Below, in pieces: positions 7,113-8,527 of a stretch of 8,527 bases of DNA (within the stretch, counting starts at the first letter, position 1; every line of letters starts with the position of its first letter). The stretch is from Pseudomonadota bacterium (lineage in GTDB: Bacteria > Pseudomonadota > Gammaproteobacteria > Burkholderiales > Casimicrobiaceae), in NCBI GenBank assembly GCA_029571495.1, contig JAKPSO010000283.1:1-8527 (forward strand), in the 5' to 3' direction. The notes beneath the pieces were generated by a model, which had not been told where the DNA came from, ran no database searches, and worked only from the letters and a program-made list of their open reading frames with translations. The translations under genes and the position numbers were made by a program.

Positions 7113-8311
7113 TACGCGAGCTCCCTTTCGGGCAACAGTGCTCGCGCGGCACGCCGCACGTCAGCGTCACGGGCGAAGACGTCGTCCATCGACGTCGGTG
7201 CCGATGCGTCGGCTGAGGTGAGAATTTTTTCGACAGTCGGCACGATGTCGGTGTAGCGCGCCGCGCCCGACAAGAACGCTGCGACAGCCACTTCATTGGC
7301 GGCATTCAACGCCAAACACGCCCCCTGTCCGGCGTTCAATGCGTCATAGGCAAGCTGCAGCGCGGGAAAACGTTGCATGTCCACATCGAAGAACTGCAAC
7401 CCGCCCAAGGCCGCAAGTGACAGCGACGGCAAGTTAAGCGGCAGCCGTTCGAGCGTCTCGCCCAGCGCGGACGCTGCTTCGGCGAGCGCGTGCGAGATTG
7501 GTACCTGCATGTCTGCGGGCCCAAGGTGTGCGAGGATCGAACCGTCGACGTACTCGACCATCGCGTGCACAGTGCTGGTCGGGTGTATGAGCACGTGAAT
7601 GTCTGAGGCGGGACGGTTGAACAATAGAGCGGCCTCAATCACCTCCAAGCCCTTGTTCATCAACGTCGCGGAGTCAACCGAGATTTTGCGCCCCATCGAC
7701 CACGTCGGATGTTTGCACGCTTCATCCGGCGTAATCGCGTGAAACGTATCGAGCGGACGATTGCGAAACGGGCCGCCCGATGCGGTCAGCGTGATGGCAC
7801 GAACACGCGACGCATTGCAATTGACGCCATTGGCGCACTGGTACACCGCGTTGTGTTCGCTATCAATCGGTAGCAAGCGCGCTCCCGCGCGGCGCGCTTC
7901 CGCGAGCAAAAGCGTTCCCGACGCGACCAACGCTTCTTTGTTCGCCAGCAACACCTGCTTGCCCGCAGCGACAGCGGCCCAGGTGGAAGGTAGTCCCGCA
8001 AAACCCGAGATACCAGCAACAACCACCTGCGCGGCCGAGAGCCCAGCGACTGCGGTCACAGCGTCGCTTCCGGTTTCGATGCGGATATGCGTATGGTGAC
8101 GCGACAACGCGCCACGCAGCGACGTTGCCGCGTCAGCGTCTTCCAACGCACAAATATCGGGTTCAAATTCTGTGATGATGGGTAGCAAGCCCTGCCAATC
8201 GGCGCGCGAAGCGACAGCGACGAGGCGAAACTTATCGCGATGCTGTCGCAATACGGCGAGCGTGCTCGCGCCGATTGAACCTGTCGCGCCGAGAAGCGCC
8301 ACGCCGATCAT
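7112..8311 (-). CDS. dxr: 1-deoxy-D-xylulose-5-phosphate reductoisomerase (Dxr/IspC)
   Basis: Dxr converts 1-deoxy-D-xylulose 5-phosphate to 2-C-methyl-D-erythritol 4-phosphate using NADPH and a divalent metal. This is the committed step of the MEP isoprenoid pathway, in the cytoplasm, and the known target of fosmidomycin. The product is 399 aa (E. coli 398). The N-terminal Rossmann domain has GATGSIG (8-14). LANKEALV is at 122-129. Metal ligands are D150 and E152 in PIDSEHNAVYQ, and E223 in LMNKGLEVIEA. TASGGPF (176-182), HPTWSMGRKISVDSATLMN (201-219) and IHPTSTVHAMVEYVDGS (242-258) are family signatures. The C-terminal helical domain includes LNAANEVAVAAFL. The ATG at 8311 is fixed by MIGVALLGATGS and by AAAGG 7 nt upstream. 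The gene begins 25 nt after the cdsA stop, and its TAA overlaps the rseP ATG by one base. Confidence 0.98.
   Translation of the reverse strand: MIGVALLGATGSIGASTLAVLRQHRDKFRLVAVASRADWQGLLPIITEFEPDICALEDADAATSLRGALSRHHTHIRIETGSDAVTAVAGLSAAQVVVAGISGFAGLPSTWAAVAAGKQVLLANKEALVASGTLLLAEARRAGARLLPIDSEHNAVYQCANGVNCNASRVRAITLTASGGPFRNRPLDTFHAITPDEACKHPTWSMGRKISVDSATLMNKGLEVIEAALLFNRPASDIHVLIHPTSTVHAMVEYVDGSILAHLGPADMQVPISHALAEAASALGETLERLPLNLPSLSLAALGGLQFFDVDMQRFPALQLAYDALNAGQGACLALNAANEVAVAAFLSGAARYTDIVPTVEKILTSADASAPTSMDDVFARDADVRRAARALLPERELA
7121..7126 (-). promoter_or_regulatory. Ribosome binding site of rseP (AGGGAG)
   Basis: AGGGAG lies inside the end of dxr, 8 nt before the rseP ATG, and supports the start that overlaps the dxr TAA. 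Confidence 0.65.
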
Positions 8312-8318
8312 CGCGCAA

Positions 8319-8323
8319 CCTTT
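8319..8323 (-). promoter_or_regulatory. Ribosome binding site of dxr (AAAGG)
   Basis: AAAGG stands 7 nt before the dxr ATG in the 25-nt gap after the cdsA stop. It is a moderate match to the anti-SD sequence. Confidence 0.5.
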
Positions 8324-8336
8324 GAGAGAAACAATT

Positions 8337-8527
8337 TCACAATACGGGTTTGACCAGCGAGATCAATAAAGTTGCAATCGGCAACACCGAGAGTTGCGCG
8401 TCGATGCGATCGAGCACACCGCCGTGCCCCGGCAGCAACTGACTTCAGTCCTTCATTCCGGCTTGGCGTTTAAGTTGCGACTCCCACAGGTCACCCATCA
8501 TCGCGAACGCGCCGAGACCTGCGCCAA
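8337..8527 (-). CDS. cdsA: Phosphatidate cytidylyltransferase CdsA, C-terminal end, interrupted by in-frame TGA
   Basis: CdsA (CDP-diglyceride synthase) is an integral membrane enzyme that makes CDP-diacylglycerol from CTP and phosphatidic acid for all phospholipid synthesis. Only the last 61 residues plus the stop fall in the window. Before the interruption the reading is MMGDLWESQLKRQAGMKD, and after it SQLLPGHGGVLDRIDAQL, followed by a hydrophobic tail ending in LVKPVL and a natural TGA at 8339-8337. Together these form the CdsA signature S-x-x-K-R-x4-K-D-x-[GSA]-x2-L-x-x-H-G-G-x-x-D-R-x-D. The codon at 8447-8445, at the variable position right after KD, is TGA instead of a sense codon (often Ser, as in KDSS). 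Frame and conservation continue for 35 codons beyond it. Either this is a base error or recent nonsense mutation (one change from TCA), or the protein ends early without HGG and DRID. The rest of the gene lies outside the window. Confidence 0.88.
8445..8447 (-). other. In-frame TGA inside the CdsA signature motif
   Basis: Reading on the minus strand, codons around this point are AAG GAC TGA AGT CAG TTG, giving K-D-stop-S-Q-L. Upstream and downstream codons share one frame and both match CdsA, so this is a single nonsense codon and not a frameshift. TCA (Ser) to TGA is one substitution and would restore KDSSQLLPGHGG, the usual family sequence. Confidence 0.85.

Noticed and set aside
6258..7256. 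Long plus-strand open frame (332 codons) opposite rseP
   Set aside because: It lies fully antisense to a clear RseP gene with intact catalytic motifs, has no recognisable domain, and is rich in Arg, His, Ala and Asn as expected of a shadow frame in GC-rich coding DNA.
8419..8447. Selenocysteine (SECIS-like) explanation for the TGA in cdsA
   Set aside because: A CTGCCG/CGGCGG stem with a 5-nt loop does lie about 10 nt downstream, but those bases simply encode the conserved LPGHGG. CdsA is not a known selenoprotein and the position normally carries Ser or another ordinary residue.

Overview
This is a compact, single-direction stretch of cell-envelope housekeeping genes. All nine genes lie on the minus strand, so transcription runs from position 8527 toward position 1. 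The order in that direction is cdsA (3' end only) - dxr - rseP - bamA - skp/ompH - lpxD - fabZ - lpxA - lpxB (5' part only). This order is well known from beta- and gammaproteobacteria. The Skp tail (EAVYVSPRIDIT...), the LpxB RGYAEV motif and moderately high G+C point to a betaproteobacterium, probably near Burkholderiales. I infer that from remembered family sequences, not from a search.

Layout from high to low coordinates: the end of CDP-diglyceride synthase (8527-8337) carries an in-frame TGA at 8447-8445 inside its family signature. DXP reductoisomerase follows (8311-7112), then the site-2 protease RseP (7112-5733), the outer-membrane assembly factor BamA (5736-3355), the periplasmic chaperone Skp (3334-2792), LpxD (2733-1741), FabZ (1714-1238), LpxA (1238-447) and the first 146 codons of LpxB (438-1). 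Junctions are tight: 25 nt, 1-nt overlap, 4-nt overlap, 20 nt, 58 nt, 26 nt, 1-nt overlap, 8 nt. No gene-free stretch exceeds 58 nt, and I see no terminator or convincing internal promoter. The whole block reads as one polycistronic unit with translational coupling at several junctions.

The genes work together on the envelope. CdsA makes CDP-diacylglycerol for phospholipids. Dxr makes MEP-pathway isoprenoid precursors, which feed undecaprenyl carriers. RseP performs intramembrane cleavage in the envelope-stress response. BamA and Skp insert and chaperone outer-membrane proteins. FabZ, LpxA, LpxD and LpxB use the 3-hydroxyacyl-ACP pool for fatty acid and lipid A synthesis.

I found no undescribed system, mobile element, CRISPR array or RNA gene. 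The points worth a second look are the TGA inside cdsA, an LpxD that lacks the usual C-terminal helix, a glycine at the LpxA acyl-chain ruler position, SD-less GTG coupling at rseP/bamA, and a 12-bp palindrome over the bamA stop codon.
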